A stretch of 64,000 nt of DNA from Erigeron canadensis (GCF_010389155.1 NC_057766.1:43658463-43722462), one strand, 5' to 3'. Shown: positions 31,203 through 43,419, counted from the first letter of the stretch. Numbers and translations are program-made. The notes: generated by a model from the sequence alone, not told the origin.

Positions 31203-34178
31203 AAAAGTGAAAATTGCAAGTCTCCATTTCTCCATAAGCACCAGAATTCCCAAAATTCCCATAAACCCTGTTATGAAACCGCTTGTCGTAGCATAAACCC
31301 ATATCATCTCTACATTATTGTCGTCTTCGTCTCTATTTATGGTGCTTACTGTCACAACAACATCACGATTGCAACTTTTCGGTAACGGACTACCACACAG
31401 ATCGTTATTTCCAGCATATATGGATGGGTCGATGAGTGTCTGGAGCTGACTTCCTGTTGGAATTCTCCCAGATAGGTTATTATGCGACAAATTAAGGTGG
31501 CTAAGAAATGACAATCTGGAAATACTATGTGGGATCAATCCTGAAAGATTGTTTGCAGAAAGATCAAGAGACGTCAAGGAACTCATATCGCCAATTCTAT
31601 CAGGAATGCGGCCCGTGAGATGATTATTTGACAAATTAAGACCATATAATCCCAAAAGAAGGGTCAACTCCTTGGGTATTTCTCCGGCCAAATTATTGCT
31701 TGAAAGGTCCATGTTCACTACATATCTCATTATCGTTGTGTACTCGAGGGGCACGCCTCTCATTACCTGGATCACACTCTGCTCAAACCCACCAGAAAAA
31801 TAAAGGTTCGAGTCAGCTCCTGTCATTCCACGCAAGTTCTGGAAACAGCGGGGGATCGTTCCTGTTAAGTTATTATCTCCAAAATCCAAGATTTGAAGCT
31901 GGGAATTTTGACACAATTCTTGGTGAATTCGACCCGTGAAGTTGTTTTCATGGAGCCTGAGAACTACCAGAAACTGGATTTCATTTCCTATCCATGTCGG
32001 TATCTTTCCAGAGAATCTGTTTTCGCCCAAATCTAACACAGCTAAACTTGTTAAATTTGCCATAGTTTCTGGAAGTTCACCATGAAAACTATTGTTGTTT
32101 AGATGTAACCATTGCAATGAAGAACCGATGTTTCCTAGAGATCTTGGAATGACACCAGATAGCCGGTTGGAACTTAGTATCATAACATTCAGTTTTTGGA
32201 GATTTCCAAAGCAATCTGGGAGGTTCCCAGATAGTTTGTTTCTGGAGAGATCAAGAATAATTAGATCGGTGTAATTACACAATGCATATGGAACTGACCC
32301 GTTGAAGAGATTGTTTTTAAGAAGCAGAAGTCTTGTCACTCTAGCATAATCTGCTAAGCGTTCGGTAAAAGCATTCAAAAGCTCTGTTGGCCTTTTTGTT
32401 TGGTTGGATGGAAGGTTTGTCAAGGGACCAGTAAGAAAGTTGTGGGAGAGATCCAGGATTTCGATAACAGGCAGCTCATGAAGCCAATCTGGAAGAGGTC
32501 CATAGATGCTACTATTGGAAAGCATTAGTATAACAATATTTGTCTGTGTTCTAATCCATTGAGGAAATTCTGAGTCGATTTTGGTAGATCTGAGCAGAAC
32601 ATTTCTTATCTGGAAAGGAGGTTCCCAATTGGGCGACATCTTGAAGTTCAATAAGTGGTTTGAGGTTGCAGCCAAGTGTATTAACATTGATGTGTTTGCA
32701 AAATGGGCTTCGGTGACTACACCAGATACAGAGTTATTGGATATATCGAGAAATTGAAGTTTAGAAAGTTGCCCAATGGAATCCGGAAGTGACCCTTGCA
32801 ACAAGTTGGATGATAAGTCAAGAAATTGAAGTTCTGAGAGGTTTCCTATCGAGGATGGAATTGAAGACAATGAATTGAGGTTCAAATACAAGATCTCTAG
32901 ACTTGAGAGTTGTCCCAATGAGGACGGAATTGTCCCATTTAACAGGTTCTCAGATAAATCTAGTCTTTGTAAAACCACTAGTTTTCCCAGAGACGAAGGA
33001 ATCGGGCCAGTGAATTGGTTCCCAGATAGAACTAATTCCTGCAAACTAGTCAAGTTTCCTAAAGATTCTGGGATGGATCCAACTAACTCATTATAATCTA
33101 TATACAATCGTCTCAAGCCTGTAAGCCTTTCTATTATATTTGGGATTTCGCCACTTAACTTGTTGTCGTTTAGTCTCAGTGTCTCGAGACCATATCGAGT
33201 ACATCCAGATGGCCCGGTGAGTCCCCCTTCCATATAGTTGAATGAAAGATCCAACCGCTTTAACCTGCAGAATCTCCAAACCCCAGAATCTTGAATACCC
33301 GGAAATCTATTTCCAGCTAGATTGAGTTCGACAACATTGTTCATGACAGGAATAGATGAGTTGAGTTTGTTATAAGAAAGATCAATAACTCGTAAAGAAG
33401 TCATGTTTTGTAAGAAGTATGGAACTGTTCCTTCAAACGAATTCCCACTAAGATCAAGTGTTTGGATGGTGGAACGTGTAACATTAGAATCAACATGTGT
33501 TTGATTAAAATGATGATTAGAAAGTTCACAATTCGATAAGTGTAACTCTAGTAAAGAAGGAATCATATAAAACAATACCTTATCAAAACTTGGAGCTGTA
33601 CTAATGTTGACATGACTCAGATCAAGATATTCGAGTGACAAAAGACGTGATACCCATGTGAAATCATCAACTACCAGTTTCATGTCATTGCGATCACCAA
33701 GATCAAGTACTTGTAAACTTGATAGGTTTCCAATACCGTGAGGAATCACGCCCGAAAAGCCAGCTGAAGAAAGATTCAAATACCTGAGCTTTGTCATTGA
33801 CCCGATGAACTCAGGAATCGGGCTGTCACTAAAATAGTTGCCACTCAAGTCCATGTAACTCAAATGACTCAACTCGGACAAAGACGAATGCAATTCAGTT
33901 CCATCTAACTGCTCAGAATTTGTTGCAAGATCAAGTCTAGTAACATAACCTGTGGCATTATCACAGCCCACACCTAGCCACTGGCAACAGTTGGTTCCGT
34001 TCCAAGATAACAATCGGTTAGAATAATCAGAAGTCAGGCTTTGTTTGAAGCTCAAAAGAGCCCGCCTCTCGTGTTCAAAGCATCCGGAGCTCGTGTTATC
34101 AGCTCCGGAACAGAACTTTGTAGTTGCAAAGATGAAGAAAAGAAGCAAGCCACTACTCCATTGGATTTTCATGATCAA
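31149..34178 (-). CDS. LRR receptor-like protein (RLP), single exon, 1009 aa
   Basis: The signal peptide (about residues 1-25, LLLFFIFATTKFCSG) is followed by an LRR N-terminal cap with paired cysteines (CFEHERRALLSFKQSL, NCCQWLGVGCD). A long array of 24-residue LRRs (LxxLxxLdLSxNxLxGxIP) carries many N-glycosylation sites. An island near residues 790-835 (LEYTTIMRYVVNMDLSSN) breaks the array before the last repeats. Then come the LRRCT cap (NDLCGSPLPKSC), an acidic stretch (NRDEDDNN) and a single transmembrane helix with a GxxxG pattern (GFITGFMG). There is no kinase. Such RLPs sense microbial or endogenous ligands at the plasma membrane, usually with SOBIR1/BAK1-type partners, which the acidic juxtamembrane and GxxxG helix suit. 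The cytoplasmic tail ends in a novel W because of a 47-bp tandem duplication at 31109-31202. A start two codons later (MKIQWSS) is equally possible. Confidence 0.94.
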   Translation of the reverse strand: MIMKIQWSSGLLLFFIFATTKFCSGADNTSSGCFEHERRALLSFKQSLTSDYSNRLLSWNGTNCCQWLGVGCDNATGYVTRLDLATNSEQLDGTELHSSLSELSHLSYMDLSGNYFSDSPIPEFIGSMTKLRYLNLSSAGFSGVIPHGIGNLSSLQVLDLGDRNDMKLVVDDFTWVSRLLSLEYLDLSHVNISTAPSFDKVLFYMIPSLLELHLSNCELSNHHFNQTHVDSNVTRSTIQTLDLSGNSFEGTVPYFLQNMTSLRVIDLSYNKLNSSIPVMNNVVELNLAGNRFPGIQDSGVWRFCRLKRLDLSFNYMEGGLTGPSGCTRYGLETLRLNDNKLSGEIPNIIERLTGLRRLYIDYNELVGSIPESLGNLTSLQELVLSGNQFTGPIPSSLGKLVVLQRLDLSENLLNGTIPSSLGQLSSLEILYLNLNSLSSIPSSIGNLSELQFLDLSSNLLQGSLPDSIGQLSKLQFLDISNNSVSGVVTEAHFANTSMLIHLAATSNHLLNFKMSPNWEPPFQIRNVLLRSTKIDSEFPQWIRTQTNIVILMLSNSSIYGPLPDWLHELPVIEILDLSHNFLTGPLTNLPSNQTKRPTELLNAFTERLADYARVTRLLLLKNNLFNGSVPYALCNYTDLIILDLSRNKLSGNLPDCFGNLQKLNVMILSSNRLSGVIPRSLGNIGSSLQWLHLNNNSFHGELPETMANLTSLAVLDLGENRFSGKIPTWIGNEIQFLVVLRLHENNFTGRIHQELCQNSQLQILDFGDNNLTGTIPRCFQNLRGMTGADSNLYFSGGFEQSVIQVMRGVPLEYTTIMRYVVNMDLSSNNLAGEIPKELTLLLGLYGLNLSNNHLTGRIPDRIGDMSSLTSLDLSANNLSGLIPHSISRLSFLSHLNLSHNNLSGRIPTGSQLQTLIDPSIYAGNNDLCGSPLPKSCNRDVVVTVSTINRDEDDNNVEMIWVYATTSGFITGFMGILGILVLMEKWRLAIFTFVVNLMGKDIETQKKSTW

Positions 34179-34629
34179 GTATTGTGTTCTATTTTATGCT
34201 GCCTGTAATATATACTAAGTGATAATATATAAAAAGAAGTGGTCAAGAATTATAGGCTTTGACTCTTTCTATACACGGAACACTTAAAAGTCAAACTTTG
34301 CTTTTATCTAACAAGTGGTTCTTTGTGTACCTTCTTATTTTGGCTATAAGATGGTGACCCTTTCATACCGGACCAAAAGGTAAGATTACTCGTATGATTT
34401 TTCTGATTTGGAAGGCAAAAACTCATTAACGTACGGTTTTAACTCAAAATTTTAATGAACGACGAATGTGTTAACACATGAGAATAATATTGCATTGCAC
34501 TACAATTGTGTGTACTTCTCTTATAGAAAAAAACGAGCACAAAATTAAGAAAAAGGTTCACGAATATGCTTAATTAGGAACTAAAATTAAGGTAAGGTTC
34601 ATTCAAACCAAGCTCGGCTCTTAATATGG

Positions 34630-35285
34630 TTAGATTGCTCGTGCTTTTATAATGTCGAAGCTCATCTCGCTAGGGTCTGTTGCTTGCAACTCGACCTGGA
34701 TCCCATCCAATTCTCTCTTGAATCTATCCTTCGAGCTTGCGTACACCATCTTCATTCTCACCTTCGATGTATCTGGTGACCTGAAATAAACATCATAAAT
34801 TTTTTCTTTATATTACATCAATAAGCAAAAATAAATTAATAAAAGGTCGTTTGGGCCATCTCATAGTACGAGTACCATGCAATGAAGAAAATCTTGCTTT
34901 TCTGACAATTTTCATCGGTTGTGAAATCAAAGTCAAAGACGGCATAACGGCATTCATCAAGCGGGAGAGAGCTCGTGAAATCCTCGTAGGTTTTGTCAGG
35001 GCCACCAATCTTGTCAACAATCACTTGTTGATCTTCAATCTTGAAAGTAACATATCGGTAGTTTCGCTTGGCTTTCAACTCCAAAAACTTCAACTTACAG
35101 TCATCATGAACAGCCATTCCAGATGCCGCATTTGCCTAATCATAAAATCATTACAAAGAAAGAACAGAAATTTAAAAACACATGCCAATCTAACCATCAC
35201 ATGCACATGATTGAATCCTGATCAACATGAATCGACTACATTTCTTACAAAAAATTATAATAGAAAAAGAAGAGATACATACCAT
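34630..35285 (-). CDS. ADF: Actin-depolymerizing factor (ADF/cofilin), three exons including an ATG-only first exon
   Basis: Exon 1 is only the ATG (35285-35283) followed directly by GTATGT. Exon 2 is 35135-34876 and exon 3 is 34780-34630. Together they give 137 residues, normal for plant ADFs, and an intron right after the start codon is a known feature of the plant family. The sequence begins [25 protein letters not shown], with the regulatory serine region at the N-terminus and the ADF-H domain covering the remainder. Recognisable actin-binding parts are [34 protein letters not shown] and [20 protein letters not shown], the long helix that binds actin. ADF severs and depolymerises actin filaments in the cytosol and is controlled by phosphorylation, pH and phosphoinositides. 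The gene lies 450 bp upstream of the RLP start on the same strand, and is independent of it. Confidence 0.95.
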
Positions 35286-35289
35286 GGTC

Positions 35290-36028
35290 GGATGTGTGAT
35301 TGGAGGATAGGTAAAGAACAGAAATGCAAAAAGAAAAAGAAAAGGTGAGAATTGAAAATGAAGAAAGATCCTTCTAATCTGGAGAACAAACTCTTTCTCA
35401 AAAAAAATGCGGTGAAAGTAGAGACTTTTATGGTTTATCATTCATTTATTGACCAACAAAAACTCAACTATTCTTTCTGATTCCATGCTTTTTATATTGT
35501 TAAGGTTATTAGGTGGATCTTACAGTTTGAGTGATGAAAATTACTTACACTTAAATAATATTTGCTGTGCCATGGTTGGTATCAATGTGATTAGAGCTAT
35601 AAAAGCTAAGATTATTGAAGGAAGTTAACGAATTAACATTTCTTTTGGAACAATAGTTTTTGCAAGCATCTAATACGTTACTAGTATTACAAGAGTTATG
35701 AATGGTTATAAAACTTTTGTATATATAAAGCTAACTAATTCTCTGATGATTATAACCTTTTTAGAACTTGGAACTCGAATATATAAAAATGACTCAAATT
35801 CCCAAGGAGGGTTATACTACAATTTCCAACTTTCCTCTAAAAGAGCTAACCTGTTCATAGAGGTCTTAACATAACAGAGATGGAAATCATCACATGAAGT
35901 TGAAGATGCTAACAGCCATATACTATCTCTTGATACTTGAATATCTATTTTACACTCTTTAACATCATAAAAACCATGTCTAAATTAGTTCAAAATTGCA
36001 TCCATATGAAGGATCGGAAGTTTAAGCT
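35290..36028. other. Intergenic between ADF and the zinc-knuckle gene
   Basis: Upstream region of ADF; no gene, RNA or element recognised. Confidence 0.4.
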
Positions 36029-38954
36029 TTAACCCACAAAGTTCACCACTTTGGTTCCCTGTTTCTTCTTTGCTTTTACATTTGGTTCGTTCACAGCAGC
36101 TTTCGGCTCGGAAGTCTTATCTTTACGATCATCTACTGTTGTGAAGTCGTCTTCAAGGTCATCGCCACTCGCAAACTTGGTCACCTGCCCTCTCGCCATA
36201 CTTTCTAATCGGCTTGCTAAAATCCAGAAAAACAAATATAAGTGTGAGCATGCTAACTTCTTTTATATCGGATATTTGCAACATATGTTCTGTACTTGCA
36301 TAATTTATCTCACTATTATTCAAGAGCTTAGACCTCTAATTTTATAGTCACACAAACGGACAATACTTCATCATATCTTATAACCATCTGGGCACAAATT
36401 ATACCTGAAAAATTTCCTCTCTTTCAAAGACACTAGTACGCTACACTTTCTTATTACTACTGTCTTTAGTTTCTAGCTTTGGGCTATTTATGGCTATTAA
36501 CCATTCCTAAACTTCAAACCAGATAAATTTCTCACTACAACACACAAGATTTTCCGTACAGCTTAAGATTTTCCACTGGTAGTTTTTTGAAGCTTTCAAA
36601 AATTCTTATCAATTTTGAACTAAAAATCAAACTTTAAAGAGTAGTAAACAGTTTGTGAAGAAATCTTACGTCTTTTTCCAGCCTCGTAAGATATGTCTGA
36701 ACTACTAAAGCCTTTGTTCGGACAATCTTTGGCCAAATGTGTCACACCACTACATATTTTGCAACAACCTCCCTACAAAAATAACAACAATTCAGAGGCC
36801 AGTCAGATCAACATCCCAAACAATGCATTTATATACAATCAAATAAGTCAAAAACATCATCTCTACCTTTGGATAAATTCCATGAGTATTTTTAGGACAA
36901 TCCTTACTCAAATGTCCTTGTGCTTTACAAATAAAACAAGTAGCATATTTTGTTCCCCCTGCACCATTACATATGTTAATCAGTTTGAGCTCTAGAAATT
37001 TAACGAAGCAAACAGTTCAAAATAGATGCGCAACATCAAGTAACATAAACTCGTATATAAATACAATTCAAACAGCATAGCAGAGCATGACACCAGCATG
37101 ATTTGATAATTGATATTGTATATGCAGATCAATGTGGGCTCAAAACTATCAGAAAAATATTCAACAATATGCCTTTTTAAGTATCATAATCAGCTAATTG
37201 CTTAAAGCTAAGTTTAGTTAGCTAAATTTACATATATCACACCAATGAGCTTTCTTGCAGAACCTCCTTACCTGATTATCTAAATCAAACTAGTCTACCT
37301 ATTTATTACAAGAAAGTCAATACTGATTAGTGTTTGTGGCCCAAAATCTATTGTAAGTTGAAATAAGTCTACTATTTGTGTCCAACTTTAAAAGAGTCAT
37401 CGTGTGTCCAACTACAATAAACTTTCTATTGTATTCATCCAGATACATATGACGGCCTTATAAGCAATAAACTGTAAGCTACATTCGCATTTTTAAAGGT
37501 TTAAACTTGCTAGCCTTCCATGGAAAAAAAATTCTCATTACATATCTAATTTAAAAAAGATCTACACTTTCTGGTCTTCAACAAGAAAAGAAAAATCTCA
37601 CAAACAAAAATTTGTTCATCACTTAACTACAAAATCTCCAACATAATTAAAAACTTCTTGTTCTTTCATACGCATCAAAACTAATTTAGACCTGATAAAA
37701 AAAATGTGCATACAACTTTAAAAGAAATTGAAACACAACAAACATTCAAAAAAAACTTTGATTCACAATCAAATGCAAATACAAAAAAAAAAAAAGAATA
37801 TCAAGTTTCAAAACTCAAAAACATAAAAGAAATTTAAATTATTAATTATATTATTACAGATTTTTTATAGTCAATGAACTAATAGATGTACAGATAATTC
37901 ACATAAAGATTTCAAAAGATATAATCTCTAACTATGAGAGTGGTAATTAAGATGAATGCCAAATTGCCAATGATAGTTAAGGTGTATAACGTATTTCACT
38001 ATTTCAGCTCCACCATCCCAGGGCGGAGCCATGGCGGCTAAGGGTAGAGCTCGTAAGTCCAGGGCGAGGCCATGAAATCTAAGGGTGGTACCCAACAAGT
38101 AAATTACCCCATCATCGATCGCCCCATATGAGTATATGACCTATCGCACCCACCATCTAACCCTTATTAATACCCCTAATGCATTGTAAATTACGCAAAA
38201 GCATGCATAAACATTTTTGATGAGTGTATAGATGCAGGATATCAGTATACATCAAATCATTTGAAACATTTACTATAGCCATTTTAACTTACGAGTGTGT
38301 ATACACGAGCCTAACATCTAGTTTCTAAATAAACACAACTTATGTATTTACACAGGTGATACCAAATCAATTAAAGAGTAATGAATGCGAAATACCATCT
38401 TCAAGAGGTTGGGGACATAAAGCGAGAGAATGCCCGAATTCTCCACAATTATAACATAATTTCTTGTCAACATTCTCCTCCTTCTTGTCGGGACAATTCT
38501 TCAGACTGTGACCTCGCTGTCGGCACAACAAACATATCTGCAAACACAATACCATACTTATCATTTTAACCTCGATACTAAATATAAGACACAAAAAATA
38601 GCCAAATTAATTAAGTTTAAAAATATATATATACATACAAGTAAAAAAGAAAACCTTGTGTTTTTCCCACTGGGCTTTTTCTGGGCAATTTTTGGCAATA
38701 TGATTATCAGCTTTACAAATGAAACAGCTGTCACCGGGTTTCATTCCGGGTATTCTGAGTGGGTGTTTTCTATTTTTACTGGATCTTTTCGGTTCATTTG
38801 AATCCGATTTCTTACGCTTAAAATCACTCTTTTTCTTCTTGTTCTTCTTCTTTTTGTTCGGATCTTTTGGTGGTGTGGGTTCGGGTTTCGGAAACAGTCC
38901 CGGGTTTTCTTCCTTGAATCGTCTCCGAGCTAGTATCTGTCTTTTGCTCACCAT
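36029..38954 (-). CDS. CCHC zinc-knuckle protein (ZCCHC9-like), five exons
   Basis: Exons 38954-38655, 38537-38396, 36958-36867, 36772-36670 and 36216-36029 are in phase and give 274 residues. The N-terminus is very basic (KKKKNKKKKSDFKRKKSD), a likely nucleolar signal. Then come five CCHC knuckles of the CX2CX4HX4C type: CFICKADNHIAKNC, CLLCRQRGHSLKNC, CYNCGEFGHSLALC, CFICKAQGHLSKDC and CKICSGVTHLAKDC. The C-terminal part is acidic then basic (DDLEDDFTTVDDRKDK; KAKKKQGTKVVNFVG). This matches plant and animal ZCCHC9, a nucleolar RNA-binding protein linked to rRNA processing (inference from family). Intron 2 is 1.4 kb. It is divergent from the F-box gene, 2.8 kb away. Confidence 0.9.
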
Positions 38955-39102
38955 TTTTTAGTTTTACTATTTTGTAAGTAAACAAAAAAGAACAAGATAG
39001 TTATGAAATATAGGGGATGAGAATCATGAGACAGAAACCCTGGAATAGGAACGAAGAGGGTTTTTGGGTAATGTTAGATGGGTCGTTTTTAGTTTTCTAT
39101 TA

Positions 39103-39127
39103 GGCCCATTACTCAATCAAGCCCATT
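39103..39127 (-). promoter_or_regulatory. Site II-type motifs upstream of the zinc-knuckle gene
   Basis: GGCCCATT at 39103-39110 and GCCCATT at 39121-39127, 150-175 bp upstream of the start codon. Paired GGCCCA motifs are common in promoters of growth and ribosome-related plant genes, which suits a nucleolar protein. Confidence 0.5.
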
Positions 39128-39227
39128 CCTTATTATTTGCTTTTATTTTGTTCGTAAAGATGTAAAAATAATGAGAAATTAGTAAAAAGAATAAACTGGC
39201 TCCTCATGGTCATATCTTATCATTACT

Positions 39228-39852
39228 AGATTGATGCCACACATTATAACGGCGACGGTCTATAACGTGTTAGATGATGTAACGGTTTATAGCATTGAGG
39301 TTACTTTCATGAGATGCGTCAATGCAACATCTAACCGTATCTATCATTCTAAAAATAAATCGCGGATTAGGTGCAAGAAATAATGAAATAATGAAGTGTA
39401 AAAACTAACCATGAAAAATAACTAATTATATGAAACATACAATTGTAGGGGAGGAGGTAAGGGCAATTAAAAAATAAATAATCAAAGATTAAAACTTAAT
39501 ACTAATATAAAAAATGACATAATTGGTTAGTAATTTCGTGAGTTATAAAAAAGTAATTATTGTTTAATTGAAATATATAACAATTAAGATGTTTTTTCTA
39601 TCCATAGCAATACTTTCAACAATAATTTTAGAGTTAAATGAAGTTTTTTTTTTATCACATTGGGTTTCAGGTAATTGTAGATTTTTTTTTTTTTTAAGGG
39701 TAATTTTGGAATTTGAGGGATAGGAAATGTGAAGGTATTATAAATTAGAAAGGTAAATTAGACAATTCAAAGGTAGAGACTTAAATGGGGGTATAGATGA
39801 TATATACATTTTTTTTACTTATCTTTTTTATATATATATATATGGAGTATAG
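39228..39852 (-). mobile_element. Non-autonomous Helitron candidate
   Basis: On the minus strand it would start TCTATACTCCATATATA (after A) and end ATGTGTGGCATCAATCTAG (before T). The ends fit the Helitron rule, but I see no strong 3' hairpin. The 28-bp stretch TATAGATGATATATACATT..TTAC occurs inside (39791) and again outside (39870), which complicates the right boundary. Confidence 0.45.
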
Positions 39853-40432
39853 ATGATATAATATATATGGAGTATAGATGATATATACATTTTTTTTACC
39901 TATTTTTTTTTTGGTATTTCGATGATATATTCAGAATTCATATGATGGAATGTTATGTAGTTAAAGTATTGTAATGTGAATTTAAAAAGTCAAGTGACCC
40001 ACCAACTTTGTGGATCGGGAGTTTTTTTTGTAGGTGTTGTTTCAAAACCTTTATAATTAGTTAATTCGGGTTTAACCGAAAACCCAACCCGAACCATCTA
40101 ATCCGAAATCAAAATCTTTATTCGGTTCGATTTATGGGTCACATTTCGTATGACCCAATCCCGAATAACCCGACCCATATAACCAGGCCAATCAACACCT
40201 TTAGTTTGAGCATAGAAGTTATGAGGCCCATAAGAAACCATAAAATTTATTACTCTTTATTTGGTAAATAATGTATTGCGTCGGTAATTTTATATATTTT
40301 CGTAACAATTACAAAACTTGTTTAACTACATGATATATTTATCCTCTTTTATAAAAATTATCACATATTTCACTTTTAGAAATAGTTACATACGAATTTA
40401 ATAAATTACTTTCATAAACACCCACTATGGAA

Positions 40433-40604
40433 AGGGAAAGGATTCCCCCAAGTTCTTGTTAACCAATTCTTGGCCTTTGAATGAAAATCAAGGATCAAAA
40501 CTTAAAGTCCATCTGTAAATCTTGACATTTGATTTCAATCCAAAGGCCAAGATGTTTTTAACTTGATCAATCAAGTTGGAAACAACTTTAGGGAATCCCC
40601 TCCC
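40433..40604. mobile_element. MITE candidate with inverted ends
   Basis: GGGAAAGGATTCCCCCAAGTT at the left and the inverse of GGGAGGGGATTCCCTAAAGTT at the right. Further inside, CTTGGCCTTTGAATG pairs with the inverse of CTTGGCCTTTGGATTG. About 170 bp, non-coding; family unknown. Confidence 0.5.
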
Positions 40605-40609
40605 ATTTG

Positions 40610-41594
40610 GAAATAGTTTATATAAAATACCAAATTTACCCTTACTAAATTAATTTACACTCTAAACATTTATTATACTCGTAATAATTAACACTCTAAA
40701 CCCTTATCTTTCAAAAAATTTCACTATCACAATTACATCAACCTACATCATTTGATATCTGAATTAATATATTGATATTTTTGTCATATCACATCCCGTT
40801 CAGGTTTCTACTACGGGTTACGTTTTGGTTTCTTGCATACTTTTAAACAAACATATTAATGACATAATTATTTCTAATTAAGCTATCGAAAATTCACGCC
40901 ATATATACTAAAATAATGAACCGTTTCAACAAAGGAATTGAGTCCCGCAACGAGGGGTCCAAAATTTTCTAGTTACAAAGATAGAGATATATCATATATG
41001 TACGAGTTGGCCGGAATTCATAGACCCAACTCCCCGACCGACAAGTAACAATTTTATAAAGAGAGGAGGTTGTTGTTCGTCGATCAGGTCAGCTACACTT
41101 TTCCTGATTACTTTCGATCTAATGTTTCTTTATCACTATTATCATTGTTTTAGATATTAGATATATACTGTTGTAATTCTTAGCTGATTCCTTAAACCAA
41201 CCAAGTTTATATATTTAATCCGATGAGGTTTTGTTTATATATAATGGAAAAAATCAAAATCTAGTATTAATTAAAATTTGTTATTAAAATACATCTGATA
41301 CTTTTAGCTTATCGTTTTTTATTTTTTAAAGCTTATAACTTTTTTGTTGCTTGATTAAATGCCTTACGGATTGAAGGAACATAGGGTCAGGTGGCCTCGG
41401 GCTTTCTTAAGATGTGTGTCTGTTGTGTACAACCTTTACAAAAGAAGAGAGGAGAAATAAAAAAAGGTTCCTAATTTGTTAAAGCAAAACCCTCAATTTG
41501 AGAAAAGTAAAAAAGAGGAAACTGTATATTGATCGATTTCTAAGAAATTTGCTATTTTTGTTTGTTTGCCTGTATTGAATCTTTCATTAATGGG

Positions 41595-41625
<31 letters not shown>

Positions 41626-41785
41626 ATTCAGAGCTGATTCTTTAAACCAGCCAAACCACCATTTTGATGTTTAGTACCATTATGTTGATAGAGAATATTG
41701 TTATACATGTGTATACTCAGCACTGAATTGTTGTATATATCTAAAGACAAACTAAAAAGATTTAATTTGTTTTTTTTTCTTTCAG
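40610..41785. other. Intergenic / 5' region of the F-box gene
   Basis: No coding signal. A pyrimidine tract ending TTTCTTTCAG at 41785 just before the F-box ATG looks like the acceptor of an intron in the 5' UTR. A (TA)n run lies at 41598-41620. Confidence 0.4.
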
Positions 41786-41791
41786 ATAATA

Positions 41792-43405
41792 ATGGAGCAG
41801 GTGAAAAGAAGTAGGCGACTGATGCACCCTTGCACACAACGGCATCTCATACAGGATGTTCCCCAGGAGTTGATCCAATATATTCAATCGTTGTTGCCCG
41901 TTAAAGAAGCTGCTCGCACCAGTGTCTTGTCAAAGTCTTGGCTACACGCTTGGTCTACTGTCCCTACCCTCAGGTTTCTCCAATCCGTACATGTTTTATC
42001 CGAGCAACAAAAAGCAAATTACATCAAGTTGATTGACGCCATTCTGACAAGATATCTTCGCGACAACATACCTATCACAACTTTTCATCTCAACTTTGGA
42101 ATCGAGAACAAGGAGTCATCTTGTCTTGCTGAAAATTGGATTCGGCCAGTAGCTTCCAAAAGTTGTCTCAAGGAACTTTATTTGACAATTTGGTTTCGGA
42201 TTTCTCTTCCGTTTACTATGCCGGATGAGATATTCAGTGGTGAAAACCTAGATAAGTTAAGTGTAACAGATCAGGGCTTTCGTAGCTGCTCCATTTTTAT
42301 TGGTAACAACCCCATGATCAACTGTGTGAATCTACGAGTACTCGAGTTGATCAATGTGCACATTAGCCAAGAGTTCCTTGATAACCTATTCTCTACCTGT
42401 AACTTGCTTAGAAAGGTAAAGCTTTTACTTCCCGAGGGTGTGATGATGACAGCAAAGGTATGAAACCATCGTCATCTCCGCGTACTGAAAGTTCTTTCAA
42501 AACAACCTGATCATAATCTGGAAATTTACAATGTCCCAAGTCTCCGCCGGTTGTCTTACGACACAGCACTGTATCAGTGGAATCGTCTGCCATTCAAGAC
42601 GGATCTATTATTACACGTGAGAGAATTGTTTTTAGCTTGTGCCATCGTGGACAATGCATTTCTTCACTTGATCAATTCGAAATTTCCCCGTCTCGAGAGC
42701 TTGACCCTTGTAAGTAGTTTTTGTGTGATGGAAATTTTGGATATCAGAGGTTTATACTTAATGAGATTGCGCATACGAATGTGGGAACTCCATAAACTCG
42801 TCAGAATACAAGTCTATGCTCCAAAATTACAATATTTCCGTTACACTGGCCAGCAATTTGATAGCCTATTGTTTCCAGCCATTACTCCCGAGCAAATTCA
42901 TCTGAGACTGGAGCTGAGAAAACCCATTGATACTTCGTTCTTTCTCAAGCTGAGGGAAGTTCTGAACTTTCAAACCAATTTTAAAATTAAAGTAACTTTT
43001 CTTATGCCTGAAAAGGTACTGCCAGTTGACATTGATGTTGATGATGTGAGGAGAAGGGTTCCGATTCCGGCTACAAATGTCCAACAAATATATTTTTCAT
43101 CTCCAGATGAAAGCTTCTGGGACCGCGGTCCATTCTTCGATGTATTTTTTATCATTTGCCATCCCAAATACGTAAAGGCACATCAGTTCTGGACCTGCAC
43201 TATGCCCTGGAAGATAAATTACTTCTGGAAGAAAATCGTAACGGGGATGATGGAAAGAAAAACCATAAAGAAGTATTGGCCAGACTTGGAAGATATTGAA
43301 ATAAAACATCCGGTTGTTGGGAAATGGAAAATACTAACAAGGTCTTGGATATGTTTCGCGGAACAGGATAGAGTCAAGTTCAGATTAACTTGGTGTTCTC
43401 CATAG
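41792..43405 (+). pseudogene. F-box/LRR-type gene with an in-frame stop
   Basis: One reading frame of 538 codons runs from the ATG at 41792 to a stop at 43405, broken only by TGA at 42461-42463 (codon 224). The F-box is at about residues 22-63 (DVPQELIQYIQSLLPVKEAA, then TSVLSKSWLHAWSTVPTLRF). LRR-like segments follow (CLKELYLTIWF, CVNLRVLELINVHIS) and resume after the stop (HLRVLKVLS, FPRLESLTLV). Intact members recruit targets to SCF ubiquitin ligases through SKP1. As it stands the gene gives a 223-residue F-box fragment. The TGA could come from a single C-to-T change of CGA. An intron GTATGA..TATCAG at 42458-42577 (120 bp, a multiple of three) would also remove the stop but would delete LRR-like sequence. 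So pseudogene, truncated protein or alternative splicing all remain possible. Confidence 0.75.
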
Positions 43406-43419
43406 AATAGAAGCTGCAG

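Noticed and set aside
31167..33096. Several + strand open frames inside the RLP locus
   Set aside because: They mirror the intact 1009-residue LRR protein on the minus strand and have no family features.
42458..42540. An 83-bp intron ending at CCCAAG to skip the F-box stop
   Set aside because: It would shift the reading frame and lose the LRR-like continuation.
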